From: Colwellia sp. MB02u-6
GTDB lineage: Bacteria; Pseudomonadota; Gammaproteobacteria; Enterobacterales; Alteromonadaceae
Length of the DNA: 64,000 nucleotides
NCBI RefSeq assembly: GCF_014077095.1
Contig: NZ_JACGVG010000038.1
Location: 62,001 to 126,000, forward strand
Direction: 5' to 3'
In this document: one piece after another, positions 16,950 to 25,375 of the stretch
Position numbering within the stretch: position 1 is the first letter of the stretch
Layout of the letters: each line of letters starts with the position of its first letter
Program-made: the position numbers and the translations under genes
The notes under the pieces: model-generated
What the model saw: the letters and a program-made list of their open reading frames with translations, nothing else
The model's database searches: none
Told to the model about the DNA's origin: nothing

Positions 16950-17441
16950 GTGAGCAATTTAGTCGTTAGAACAGCAACAGCAGACGATACCAGTATATTA
17001 TTTAAATTTATTATCGATCTCGCTATTTATGAAAAAGCGGAACACGAAGTATTAGCCACCGAGCAAACAATAAAAGCCAGCATTTTTGCTGAAAACAGTC
17101 ATGTTTTTGCCTTAATTTGCGAGCTAGATGGGGTTGCCGTTGGCTCAGCCATTTACTTTTTTAATTATTCAACTTGGTTAGCAAAATCAGGTCTTTATTT
17201 AGAAGACCTATACGTTATGCCAGAATATCGTGGCAAAGGCGCAGGTGTTAAGCTGTTAAAAGCTATGGCAAAAATTGCTGTGGAAAAAGACTGCGCACGG
17301 TTTGAATGGAGTTGTTTAGATTGGAATACACCGTCAAGAGAATTTTATCACTCACTCGGTGCTGTCGCGCAAGAAGAGTGGGTTGGCTATCGCATGACAG
17401 GTAAAACACTTAGTAATTTTGCAGCTGATCTGACTGAATAA
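16950..17441 (+). CDS. GNAT acetyltransferase, diamine/spermidine acetyltransferase type
   Basis: A 163-residue GNAT protein with EDLYVMPEYRGKGAGVKLL (about residues 85-103) as the acetyl-CoA loop and WSCLDWNTPSREFYHSLGA (about 120-138), both typical of the SSAT/thialysine acetyltransferase group that acetylates polyamines or lysine-like amines. Its position after argO/argP is compatible with basic amino acid or polyamine handling (inference). The start is GTG at 16950, seven bases after CAGGAG; the overlapping ATG at 16948 is followed immediately by TGA. Confidence 0.87.
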   Translation: MSNLVVRTATADDTSILFKFIIDLAIYEKAEHEVLATEQTIKASIFAENSHVFALICELDGVAVGSAIYFFNYSTWLAKSGLYLEDLYVMPEYRGKGAGVKLLKAMAKIAVEKDCARFEWSCLDWNTPSREFYHSLGAVAQEEWVGYRMTGKTLSNFAADLTE

Positions 17442-18133
17442 TACTAACACCCACTGGAGGATTTTCTGCATAAAATAGCATAGCCTTTGCTACTTTCTTT
17501 GCTTGAATTACTTGGTGTTTTTTTGGGATCATAAAAGCTAGCGCGATCATCACTATTGTACCTAATTGCTCGCCAAGTCGACATTCATCTCGCTGGCCAG
17601 ATAACATTGACGGGCGAAATAGACCCAGATGTTGGTCATCTAAGTTACTTAAATCTTTTTCTATTTTGCCTTTTATCTGGTTATAAAATACAGCAATGTC
17701 AGCAAATGCTTCATTTGCTGACATTGCTGTAACTATGGCAAATAAAGTGGTCTGTTGACCATAAAAGTATTTGGCAATAAGCAGCGGATAATGATGGTCA
17801 ATTTCAGCAAAAGCAGTTTTAGAACCGGCTTTTTTCATAGTACTGCCCAAGGTGCAAAATATATGATCAATCGTTTTATCTTGTTGTTAGCGCTTATATC
17901 CTGAGATTTATCATCCAAAGAGATGCTTGAGGTCAATTCTGCTTCCAGATGTTCAAATTTAATTTGCCATTGTTCAAGTTTAGTATCTTCTATCAATGGT
18001 GGTTTACGTACTAAGGCGATAACCTTGCCATAGGTTTTACTGGCTCATAGTTGCTGAAACAAATGTTGTCCTACTAAACCACTAGCGCCACTTTGGCTTG
18101 CTTTGGTTTATGCTCATTGGTGCAAGTTGTCAT
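17410..18133 (-). pseudogene. Broken NAD(P)-binding oxidoreductase (atypical SDR/epimerase-like)
   Basis: The intact-looking 3' part encodes IVTAMSANEAF, FYNQIKGKIEKDL and LGLFRPSMLSGQRDE, characteristic of NAD(P)H-binding oxidoreductases of the HTATIP2/YbjT kind. Upstream on the same strand the Rossmann start is still legible (GASGLVGQHLFQQL, then KVIALVRKP) but is separated by at least three lesions: loss of phase before GASGLVG, an in-frame TGA after QQL, and a frame change near 17845 where the frame reading KIKRLI gives way to DHIFCTLGSTMKKAG. ATG at 18133 is the likely ancestral start. The family scaffold is NAD-binding; the present product would be a truncated C-terminal fragment of at most 146 residues. 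It overlaps the convergent acetyltransferase gene by 32 bp. Confidence 0.8.
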
Positions 18134-18715
18134 TTATTTTTTAACCCTAACACTGTGGAGAATAATAAAGTCTCATATTAAGTGCTTAACTAACTATTTA
18201 AATCTTTAAAAAGACTAACATTATTGCCCACTTTTTCTGGTTTAAATCTAGCAGGGTACGTTAATCTCAATCACAACTACCCAAAATTCATGTGAGCAGA
18301 ACATCGTTTTGGCCATGTTCAGACTCCCATCCAAACCAGTAAATATCTCCTTGTCCTTTCAAAATATAAACGTAATCATTTAATTTTGGACTTAGTTGTC
18401 GTATGAAAATAAAAACGTTAAATGAGAACAGCTAAATATTATGCAACTATTACCTTATGTTTATTAAGTGATTCAGCTGGGTAACGAATGAAAGCCTAAA
18501 TGGCTTTAAATACATCCAGAAAAAATAATGTAAATTAATGTTTTATATGAATAAATTTATTTTTATTAAGTAATGATTTAGCGACTCAATTGGTCACAGC
18601 CTAGCCCGATGATTTCTTGTATAACTCTTTTTTAAAAGCGTTTTATTTTTAAAGAAACCATATTAATTTGCTGATATAATATTAACAGCGTTAATTTTAA
18701 ATTAAGTTATCCCAA
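18134..18715. other. Intergenic gap with a possible protein remnant
   Basis: On the minus strand, 18288-18432 reads about 46 codons ending in a stop, including RQLSPKLNDYVYILKGQGDI and YWFGWESEHGQNDV. This looks protein-like but has no start signal, so it is probably a remnant. The rest is AT-rich and holds the promoter of the GAF-GGDEF gene. Confidence 0.35.
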
Positions 18716-19684
18716 ATGATTAAGCCTGAAGTGCCCGAAAATGAAGTCGAACGTTTGTATGCGCTTAGAACCTTAAAGATTCTTGACTCATCACATGAAG
18801 AGCGCTTTGATCGAGTCACTCGTATGGCTAAACGCATGTTTAACGTAGCAATCTCGCTAGTCAGTATAATTGACGAAGACCGTCAATGGTTTAAATCCGC
18901 GCAGGGACTCGAACTTTTGGAAACGCCTCGCGACATTTCATTTTGTGCACATGCTATTAATCAAGATAACTTATTCATAGTGCCTGACACTTTAAAAGAT
19001 AAACGCTTTTTCGATAATCCTCTTGTGACTGGCGGTCCAGAAATTCGCTTTTATGCTGGTTGTCCTTTAAAGATTAGGCAAGGTATTAATATAGGCACTT
19101 TGTGTCTTATCGATACAGAACCTAAACATTTTACCGAAGAAGACCAGCAGTTACTTGAAGATCTAGGGGCTATAATTGAACAAGAAATCAAATCTATTGA
19201 ACTCGCTACCTTAGATGAGTTAACTATGATTTCTAACCGACGTGGTTTTTTGACTTTGGCCGAGCATAGTTTAAAAGTATGTCGACGTAATCAAATGTCA
19301 ATGTCGTTTATATTCTTTGATCTAAACAAATTTAAGATTATTAATGATGAATATGGCCATCACGAAGGTGATTTCGTCTTAGCCACTTTTGCCAAAATAA
19401 TGCTTAATTCATTTCGAGACTGTGATTTGATCGCTCGACTCGGTGGAGATGAATTTGTGGCTATGCTAAATGACTCTGACTATTACTCAGGGAGAGCAGA
19501 TATAGCACTAGAGCGATTTGCTAGCGCTATTGAGCAAGCAAATAAAACCTTAAATAAACCCTACAAAATTCAGTACAGTGCTGGTGTTAGTTATTTTAAG
19601 CATGACACGGATAAATCAATAGAAGTAATGCTACAAGAAGCTGACGCAGCCATGTATAAGCAAAAAAAAAATAATGCTCTATAG
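18716..19684 (+). CDS. GAF-GGDEF diguanylate cyclase
   Basis: A 322-residue cytoplasmic protein. An N-terminal GAF domain (about residues 25-155) has the RVTRMAKRMFNV and ISFCAHAI features typical of this common GAF-GGDEF type; the GGDEF domain (about 163-320) has an intact active site LARLGGDEF-like segment (IARLGGDEFVAM, GGDEF at 243-247). It would make cyclic-di-GMP in response to a small ligand or redox state sensed by GAF. No EAL domain. Directly downstream lies a dead HD-GYP fragment, so the gene may once have been paired with a phosphodiesterase. Confidence 0.93.
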   Translation: MIKPEVPENEVERLYALRTLKILDSSHEERFDRVTRMAKRMFNVAISLVSIIDEDRQWFKSAQGLELLETPRDISFCAHAINQDNLFIVPDTLKDKRFFDNPLVTGGPEIRFYAGCPLKIRQGINIGTLCLIDTEPKHFTEEDQQLLEDLGAIIEQEIKSIELATLDELTMISNRRGFLTLAEHSLKVCRRNQMSMSFIFFDLNKFKIINDEYGHHEGDFVLATFAKIMLNSFRDCDLIARLGGDEFVAMLNDSDYYSGRADIALERFASAIEQANKTLNKPYKIQYSAGVSYFKHDTDKSIEVMLQEADAAMYKQKKNNAL

Positions 19685-19947
19685 CTTGAGGTTATGACTG
19701 TTTCACTATATTAATAAGCCATTATACCGGCGAATAGTGGCAAACTATAAGCAAGTTCATTTACTCACCCATAGTGCTAATGCTGAAATAAATGCCGAAA
19801 ACATTGGCGACTTTAACCGTAAAAATACTGTCAAAGTGTATGAAATTGTAAGTTATAATCATTATAAGCACAGGTTACTTTTCCTCAGGCAGGCTTTCAT
19901 CGACCTTAGCTCTGGCAATTAGGCTATTAGTGAGACAAAGAGTAAAA

Positions 19948-20136
19948 GGCGAAGAAATTCCTTTCGAGGGTCGTATCCTCGCTATTGCGATGTCTTTGAT
20001 GCTTTAACGTCTGAGCGGCTCTATAAAAAATATTGACCAGTAGAAGAGGCGGTTGATCAAATGAATGCAGCTGCGTAGTCATTTTTATCCTGAACTTATT
20101 CAGTTTTATAACAAAATTTTATTTGAGATATTAATC
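19948..20136 (+). pseudogene. HD-GYP cyclic-di-GMP phosphodiesterase fragment
   Basis: The frames encode, in order, KGEEIPFEGRILAIA, then after a one-base loss near 19989 DVFDALTSERLYKKY, a TGA where the family has Trp, PVEEAVDQMNAAA, a TAG, and finally HFYPELIQFYNKIL in a third frame. This is the conserved 3' third of the HD-GYP domain (family pattern: G-E-I-P, GRI-AIADVFDALTS, HFDPEL). At least two frame changes and two stops show that it is dead. Upstream sequence to 19685 contains no readable HD motif. The family hydrolyses cyclic-di-GMP. Confidence 0.78.
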
Positions 20137-20676
20137 ATAAAAAAAACAAGTGGGTAGAGTCGATAAAAAGCTGATTTGATCTTCACTAAGTAGGCTAAAT
20201 ATCAGGTCATGTAGTCGTTGATAAATGCCTTCCAAAAGACTAAATTTAGCAATGAAACCAGCACAGAACAGTTGAGAATATTTTTTAAGCAAAGTTTATT
20301 GGTAAGTTTTAGTGTTTTGACGCAGTTGCAACGAGTGATTAACAATAGCTACTGTTTTCAAAAGTTTTAGCTTATTGTTGTTGATAAATTACACTAGCTT
20401 AAAGCGAGATTAATCTACTTACCTTGCGATAGTTCTATTAGCTATCAAGGTCATAAATACAGGCACTTAGCCATTTAGCAACAGACTATTCATACCTCTT
20501 TTAACTCAAGTCGTGTTTAACACTTATCAACAAAATTTATCAATATAAGTTACTTTAATAAAAGCTATTTATTAAAGTAACTGTCTATAAAATATTAATA
20601 TTTAAAGTCATAAACTTTATTATTTGCTAGCGTTAATGACTTTAAATAGGGCTAAATTTTTTGCTCAACCAATAGC
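20137..20676. other. Intergenic gap with one long hairpin
   Basis: About 540 bp between the HD-GYP remnant and the convergent yegD gene. The only clear element is the 15-bp palindrome listed separately; no coding frame is evident. Confidence 0.5.
20548..20582. repeat. 15-bp perfect inverted repeat downstream of yegD
   Basis: AGTTACTTTAATAAA and its exact reverse complement are separated by 5 bp (AGCTA). It lies about 95 bp past the yegD stop. There is no T-run on either side, so it may be an RNA-stabilising 3' hairpin rather than a classical terminator. Confidence 0.7.
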
Positions 20677-22035
20677 TTATGCATAGATAGTGTTAGCCCA
20701 GCGCGTTAGGCCAGCCGTTACGCTGCCAAAATGGTCACCAACAACAATAGGGGTATGTTGAAATTGTGATTGTAAAAACTTATTTAACATCGGTGATTTA
20801 GCACTACCTCCAGTGACAAACACCACATCAGGCTGACAGTCAGCTTGGGCAATTGCATCTTTCATTAGCGCGGCTATCGCACTGAGTTGTCGATGACATG
20901 CCTCAGTAAAACCATCCCTATCAAGCTTAACAGTGAGCCCTTCATAGATATCAGATAAATCTATTTGCTGCTCGGTTTGCTCGGTTAAGCCAATTTTGCT
21001 TTGCTCTGCGGCATTAACTACACGATAGCTCAATTTTTGTTGTTGAACAGTTAACAAACGAGTTAATAACTCAGGATGTTCTGCATCGCGGATCAGTTGC
21101 TGTAAAAACCGTCTATTTTCGGCACTGTAAAATTGTGTTTGATGACTAATATTGTTAATCGCCATGGCCTGAAAGTAACTGTTACTTGGCATTGTTTTAC
21201 CAGACTTTAATAAACTATCTAAACCAAAACTCGGCATGATACCTTTAAGAGCAAAGGCAATATCAAAATCATTACCACCAACTCGTTCACCACTGTGGCT
21301 TAATAAATCATTGGTTCTATCCGTTAACGCAGCATGCTCTGGTCCCATTAAAAGGATTGAGCAATCAGTGGTACCACCGCCAATATCAACCACTAATACT
21401 TTGGTTTCTTTAGTGAGACTAGCTTCATATTCAAAGCCGGCTGCAACAGGTTCAAATTGAAATTCAACATCTTTAAAGCCAACCCGTTTTGCTGCATTGG
21501 TTAATATTTGTATAGCTTGTCGATTACTTTCTTCGCCTTTCATACCTTGAAAGTTAATAGGGCGACCAATAACGGTTTGATTAACACTTCTGCCAAGACT
21601 TTCTTCGGTGAGCGTTTTTATATTGCTCATCATAGCGGCAACAATATCTTCAAATAAATCAACTTGCTGTGGCATTAAGCCGCTGGCACCAAGAAACGAT
21701 TTTGGTGACTTTATGTAGTAGCCTTCGTCCGGCTCTTGTAAATAGTTATTTAATGCGGCTTGGCCAAACGATAATTCGGTTGGGTAGCCATCTAAGGTCA
21801 GCTCTCGTAGTGAGTTTTTTCCTTTGTTTAGCTGTGCTTGACGTTGCTGTTGAAAGCTTTTTTGTTCTGTCAAAGCCAAATTATCGTGCAGCCAGTTGAC
21901 AATAATGTCGCGACTGGGCGCATACAAAGTTGAGGAGATATAGCGACCATGATCACCTAAAGATAATAGTTCTGGCGTGTTGTTTTTCATTACGCCGACA
22001 GCACAGTTCGATGTACCGTAATCAAATCCGATCAT
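20677..22035 (-). CDS. yegD: Hsp70-like chaperone YegD
   Basis: A 452-residue actin-fold ATPase that starts MIGFDYGTSNCAVGVM; the phosphate-1 loop GFDYGTSN, phosphate-2 VVDIGGGTTDCS (about residues 205-220) and adenosine motif VFVTGGSAKSP (about 410-422) are all present. Length equals E. coli YegD (450). It has the Hsp70 nucleotide-binding domain but no canonical peptide-binding domain; the client is unknown. ATG at 22035 is chosen because the 17-residue upstream extension precedes the ATPase fold. A long hairpin lies 60-100 bp upstream. Confidence 0.93.
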   Translation of the reverse strand: MIGFDYGTSNCAVGVMKNNTPELLSLGDHGRYISSTLYAPSRDIIVNWLHDNLALTEQKSFQQQRQAQLNKGKNSLRELTLDGYPTELSFGQAALNNYLQEPDEGYYIKSPKSFLGASGLMPQQVDLFEDIVAAMMSNIKTLTEESLGRSVNQTVIGRPINFQGMKGEESNRQAIQILTNAAKRVGFKDVEFQFEPVAAGFEYEASLTKETKVLVVDIGGGTTDCSILLMGPEHAALTDRTNDLLSHSGERVGGNDFDIAFALKGIMPSFGLDSLLKSGKTMPSNSYFQAMAINNISHQTQFYSAENRRFLQQLIRDAEHPELLTRLLTVQQQKLSYRVVNAAEQSKIGLTEQTEQQIDLSDIYEGLTVKLDRDGFTEACHRQLSAIAALMKDAIAQADCQPDVVFVTGGSAKSPMLNKFLQSQFQHTPIVVGDHFGSVTAGLTRWANTIYA

Positions 22036-22729
22036 GTTGATATCCAAATATAAAATGGCCGCGAAGGATACTGGGATATGTAGCACTAGGCAAGGGCTTT
22101 TAGCTTATTAGGTAACATTTTTAATAAGCTAAAAGCCCATAAGTCATTATTATTTATTTCAAAGGCGCACAAACGTAGTTTTAATCCTGTCAATCACGGC
22201 CATGTCGACGCTCACAGCTTAAACTTTTGCCCATGTAAATTTTTTCGCGGTTGAATCGATTTAAATTTAGGTGAAAAAATAAAAAATCAGGGATGAAAAG
22301 CAGAAGAATTGATCTCGCTCGACTGATAAAGCAAAGCCATGATGAAAGCAGCGAATGATAAATTAACCCATTACTTAGCGAATACAGGTTTAAACCTTGA
22401 ATAGGTTAATGCTAAAGGCTTAAAAGCCCAGGTGCTTTTATTATTGATAAAAACGGCATTAGCTGTGCCCTACAAGCAAAAATAGATTTAAAGTCGTATA
22501 TGGCGTTTTGAGTGATTATTGCTGCATTCACTAAAGGGTAAAATAGTCGCGTTATTAAGGGTAAATTATCCAAGTAATTCAAACCAAAAAGCAGCTTAAG
22601 GCTGCCTTTTGGTGCTTAATTTACATAATAGCAAGCTCATTCACTTGGTGAACATTTCAATGGGTTATTTCTTACCAGTATAAAATAGCTCAAAGCACTA
22701 ATAAAAGGGCCATAAAAGACTAATCTATT
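22036..22729. other. Intergenic gap with hairpins and a weak coding remnant
   Basis: Holds the 17-bp inverted repeat upstream of yegD and, at 22583-22609, an imperfect hairpin (GGCAGC/GCTGC) with a T-run on the minus strand that could terminate rnhA. At about 22440-22512 the plus strand reads GAFIIDKNGISCALQAKIDL then a stop, which looks like a scrap of a lost gene but has no recognisable family. Confidence 0.4.
22094..22138. repeat. 17-bp perfect inverted repeat upstream of yegD
   Basis: GGGCTTTTAGCTTATTA (22094-22110) and its exact reverse complement (22122-22138) are separated by 11 bp. It sits between the yegD start and the upstream gap. There is no adjacent T-run, so it is more likely an operator or mRNA-leader hairpin than a terminator. 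Confidence 0.75.
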
Positions 22730-23527
22730 TTAGCCCGAAGCCATGGCCAAAATAGTTTTAATATCAAGTGTGTCTTGATATTGCACAAAACCTTTTGTGC
22801 ACTTAACGCGTGCTAATACCGCCATTCTATCGGAGAGTTCATTCCCTTCTATATTGGCATGACCTTTAACATGACTAATAATTAAATGACTTTTCAATGC
22901 TTGATAGAGCGCAAAACACTGCTTAATTATTTCAAGGTTTTTAATTTCTTCACCTTTGCCACGAGTCCAGCCTTTAGCTTGCCAACCTTTTGCCCACTTA
23001 GTGATGCAATCAATTGAATATCTAGAGTCAGACAACACTTGCACAGTTTTACCTTGTTTAATATGATCTTGTGCGTAGTTAAATGCGGCAAGTAAGCCAT
23101 TAAGTTCGGCGGTATTATTAGTGCCCATCGGCTCATATAAACCGTACCACAACTCAATCAGCTGCTGCTCTTGATATACTGCCATGCCCGTGCCTGACTT
23201 CCCTGGATTTGGAGAGCAAGCACCGTCACAATAAATATTAATATCAGCACTTTGTTTAACAGGCGCTAAGCTATTACTTACTGCGCTACGATCCGCTTTA
23301 ACGTAGGCAGCAGAAGTGGCAGGTTTAGCACCGGCACTTTTACTCATTGAGCGCTTAGTTAATGCTTTAGTGTAGCTTGATTGAAACGCCGCCTCGGCTT
23401 CAGCTTTTGATGCAAAACCCATATATTGTGCATCGGCACGTCCTTGGGTGTGGCTTTTAACATCATTCCACTGTTCAAATACCCCAGTTTCTGCCCCTTT
23501 CCAAACCACATAATATTTTTTACTCAT
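22730..23527 (-). CDS. rnhA: Viroplasmin-domain ribonuclease HI
   Basis: A 265-residue protein. The N-terminal caulimovirus viroplasmin-like domain (KKYYVVWKGAETGVFEQWND, about residues 3-50) binds RNA/DNA hybrids; a linker of about 45 residues follows; the RNase HI domain (about 95-240) has all four carboxylates: CDGACSPNPG (Asp), NNTAELNGL (Glu), LSDSRYS (Asp) and GNELSDRMA (Asp). It cleaves RNA in RNA-DNA hybrids. This domain order is the common second RNase HI of marine gammaproteobacteria. ATG at 23527 is preferred over TTG one codon earlier. Confidence 0.92.
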   Translation of the reverse strand: MSKKYYVVWKGAETGVFEQWNDVKSHTQGRADAQYMGFASKAEAEAAFQSSYTKALTKRSMSKSAGAKPATSAAYVKADRSAVSNSLAPVKQSADINIYCDGACSPNPGKSGTGMAVYQEQQLIELWYGLYEPMGTNNTAELNGLLAAFNYAQDHIKQGKTVQVLSDSRYSIDCITKWAKGWQAKGWTRGKGEEIKNLEIIKQCFALYQALKSHLIISHVKGHANIEGNELSDRMAVLARVKCTKGFVQYQDTLDIKTILAMASG

Positions 23528-23588
23528 CAATTGTTAACCCTATTTTATTCGCCATAATTTTTTATTTTCTGTTCGCCATTTGTTAAGA

Positions 23589-24377
23589 CTACTTTACTTT
23601 TTTATTGTTTTTAATTGACCAAATAACTAGTAGGACACCGGCAATAAAAAACGGAATACTTAACATTTGCCCTGCAGTTAAGGAAATGTCAGCCGCATAG
23701 GCCGCTTGTTTTTCTTTTAACATTTCAATAAGAAAGCGAGTAGTAAAAATTAAAACTAAGAAAATACCTAAAATAGCACCGGGTGGTGTTTGGGCTTTTT
23801 TCTGCTTATAAAAAATCATCAAAACAAAAAATATTGTTAAATAAGACAAAGCTTCATAAAGTTGAGCGGGGTGGCGAGCGAGGTTATCAATACGGGCAAA
23901 AACTACCGCCCAAGGAACATTACTCGGTGTGCCTAATATTTCAGAGTTAACAAAGTTTGCGCTGCGAACAAAAAAACCAAACAGCGCGGTACATATCGCG
24001 AGTCTGTCGAGTAACCAGAGAAAGTTCATCTGGTTTTTTTTGCTATAAATACCCGCCGCAATAATAGCACCTAAACCGCCGCCATGACTGGCCAAGCCAC
24101 CCTCCCAAATAGCTATTATTTTCAGTGGGTTAGCAAGGTAATAGCTTGGGTCATAAAAGAAACAATGCCCTAAACGCGCACCGACGATAACACCAATAAC
24201 GATATAGACCAGTAAGTTATCTAGCGCGACTAAATCTTGTTTCTCGGTTTGAAAAATCCACTTCATGACTTGTAAGCCAGATAAAATAGCGGTGGCGAAT
24301 AACACGCCATACCAATGTATAGTCAATGGTCCAATGGAGAAAAATACAGGATCAAAATCCCAAACTAAATGTTGCAA
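23589..24377 (-). CDS. lgt: Prolipoprotein diacylglyceryl transferase, Bacteroidota-like
   Basis: A 262-residue membrane protein with seven hydrophobic helices. Lgt features are IHWYGVLFA, GARLGHCFFYDPSYYL, GGLASHGGGLG (His98-Gly-Gly), VRSANFVNSE (Arg138, Asn141 equivalents of the catalytic loop) and RHPAQLYEA. The enzyme moves a diacylglyceryl group from phosphatidylglycerol to the lipobox cysteine. The HLVWDFDP start, GHCFFYDP, NSEI and the C-terminal ISLTAGQMLSIPF pattern resemble Bacteroidota Lgt, unlike the usual gammaproteobacterial GRIGNFINGE form, and the gene is not beside thyA/ptsP. Start is TTG with AAGGG upstream. It may be a second, acquired Lgt; the standard copy is not in this window. 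Confidence 0.9.
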   Translation of the reverse strand: MQHLVWDFDPVFFSIGPLTIHWYGVLFATAILSGLQVMKWIFQTEKQDLVALDNLLVYIVIGVIVGARLGHCFFYDPSYYLANPLKIIAIWEGGLASHGGGLGAIIAAGIYSKKNQMNFLWLLDRLAICTALFGFFVRSANFVNSEILGTPSNVPWAVVFARIDNLARHPAQLYEALSYLTIFFVLMIFYKQKKAQTPPGAILGIFLVLIFTTRFLIEMLKEKQAAYAADISLTAGQMLSIPFFIAGVLLVIWSIKNNKKVK

Positions 24378-24789
24378 AGCGTAGCCCTTAATGTTGCTTA
24401 TGTTATTTATGTTACATGAGTAAAATATGCTGAATATGCTGAATGATTTTAATGTGACTTTAAGTTAAGCCTTCACTTAAACAGCGATATTCTAGCAAGC
24501 TAGTGGTTGCTGTGCTGAATTAATTTCGCTGAAAGTGTTAATCATGCCTATGGGTTGTTCAACCTTGATTAAAACTTGTTCAAACGACTCAACAAAAGCC
24601 CCCATCATGACCTAGTATTTTATTGGCCGTTTAAAGGTTACTTTTATATTGTGCTGTTTACCTAGGCCAATTTTTAAAACTTCATTTTTTTACCTTTACT
24701 GTTAACTTTTAATAAGAATATTAAGCAATACTTTACAGATGTTCTCACAATAAATCCTTGTGCAGTTATGGTCATCATAAGGGCTGTTT
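24378..24789. other. Intergenic gap, nothing recognised
   Basis: Spacer upstream of the lgt-like gene; it should include its promoter. It holds a short ATATGCTGA direct repeat near 24428 and no coding frame. Confidence 0.45.
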
Positions 24790-25373
24790 TATGTTCTCCA
24801 TTGGTTTACGTTTAGTTAAGTCATCGCTGCACTCTTTTTAGTGTTTAGTATATTAATATTGAATGAGTATTTTTGATAATCTATTGGGATTATCCGACAA
24901 AAACTATAGCTAGATTAAACTCCGTTAACCATACAGTTAAAACTAACTACAGCTACATTTATAGATTAGCAATTGATAAAGGCGAAAAGTAATATAGCGA
25001 CCTTACTAGATTTAAGTCTATGTGTAGCTTATTTTCAGGAATTATAACTCAATAATAAAACCCTGCTAATTAGTGAAAGCAATATGCTGTTGGGTATTTA
25101 TCAATGCAAAATAGAGACACCAAGTTCTATTATTAATTGGCAAGCTAAGTCGTAATAAAACAGCTTTTTTTATGACAATAAGCTGTTTTATTTTAATCGC
25201 GAAGAAAAAGATGATTATATTCATCACCATCCTATATATGTAGAATAACGATATGATATTTTAAAGGCTTTAATTAAACATTCGGTTGTTCAATGGCCAG
25301 CACATGCGGCTGATCAATAGCTAACACATGAAGAATTTTAAGTATATTTAATCAATAATAATGAAGAGTAAAG
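24790..25373 (+). pseudogene. Decayed unidentified protein-coding gene
   Basis: Protein-like stretches appear in alternating frames: MFSIGLRLVKSSLHSF at 24791, QYAVGYLSMQNRDTKFYY near 25080, DNKLFYFNREEKDDYIHHHP near 25175-25235, ALIKHSVVQWPAHAADQ near 25265, and LTHEEF.VYLINNNEE ending at a stop at 25369-25371. Stops and frame changes interrupt them. The last stretch abuts the aldo/keto reductase start, as if the lost gene ended there. I do not recognise the family. Confidence 0.4.
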
Positions 25374-25375
25374 AC

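Noticed and set aside
19737-19922. 61-codon frame after the GAF-GGDEF gene
   Set aside because: No family or ribosome site; it sits in front of the HD-GYP remnant and is probably decayed sequence.
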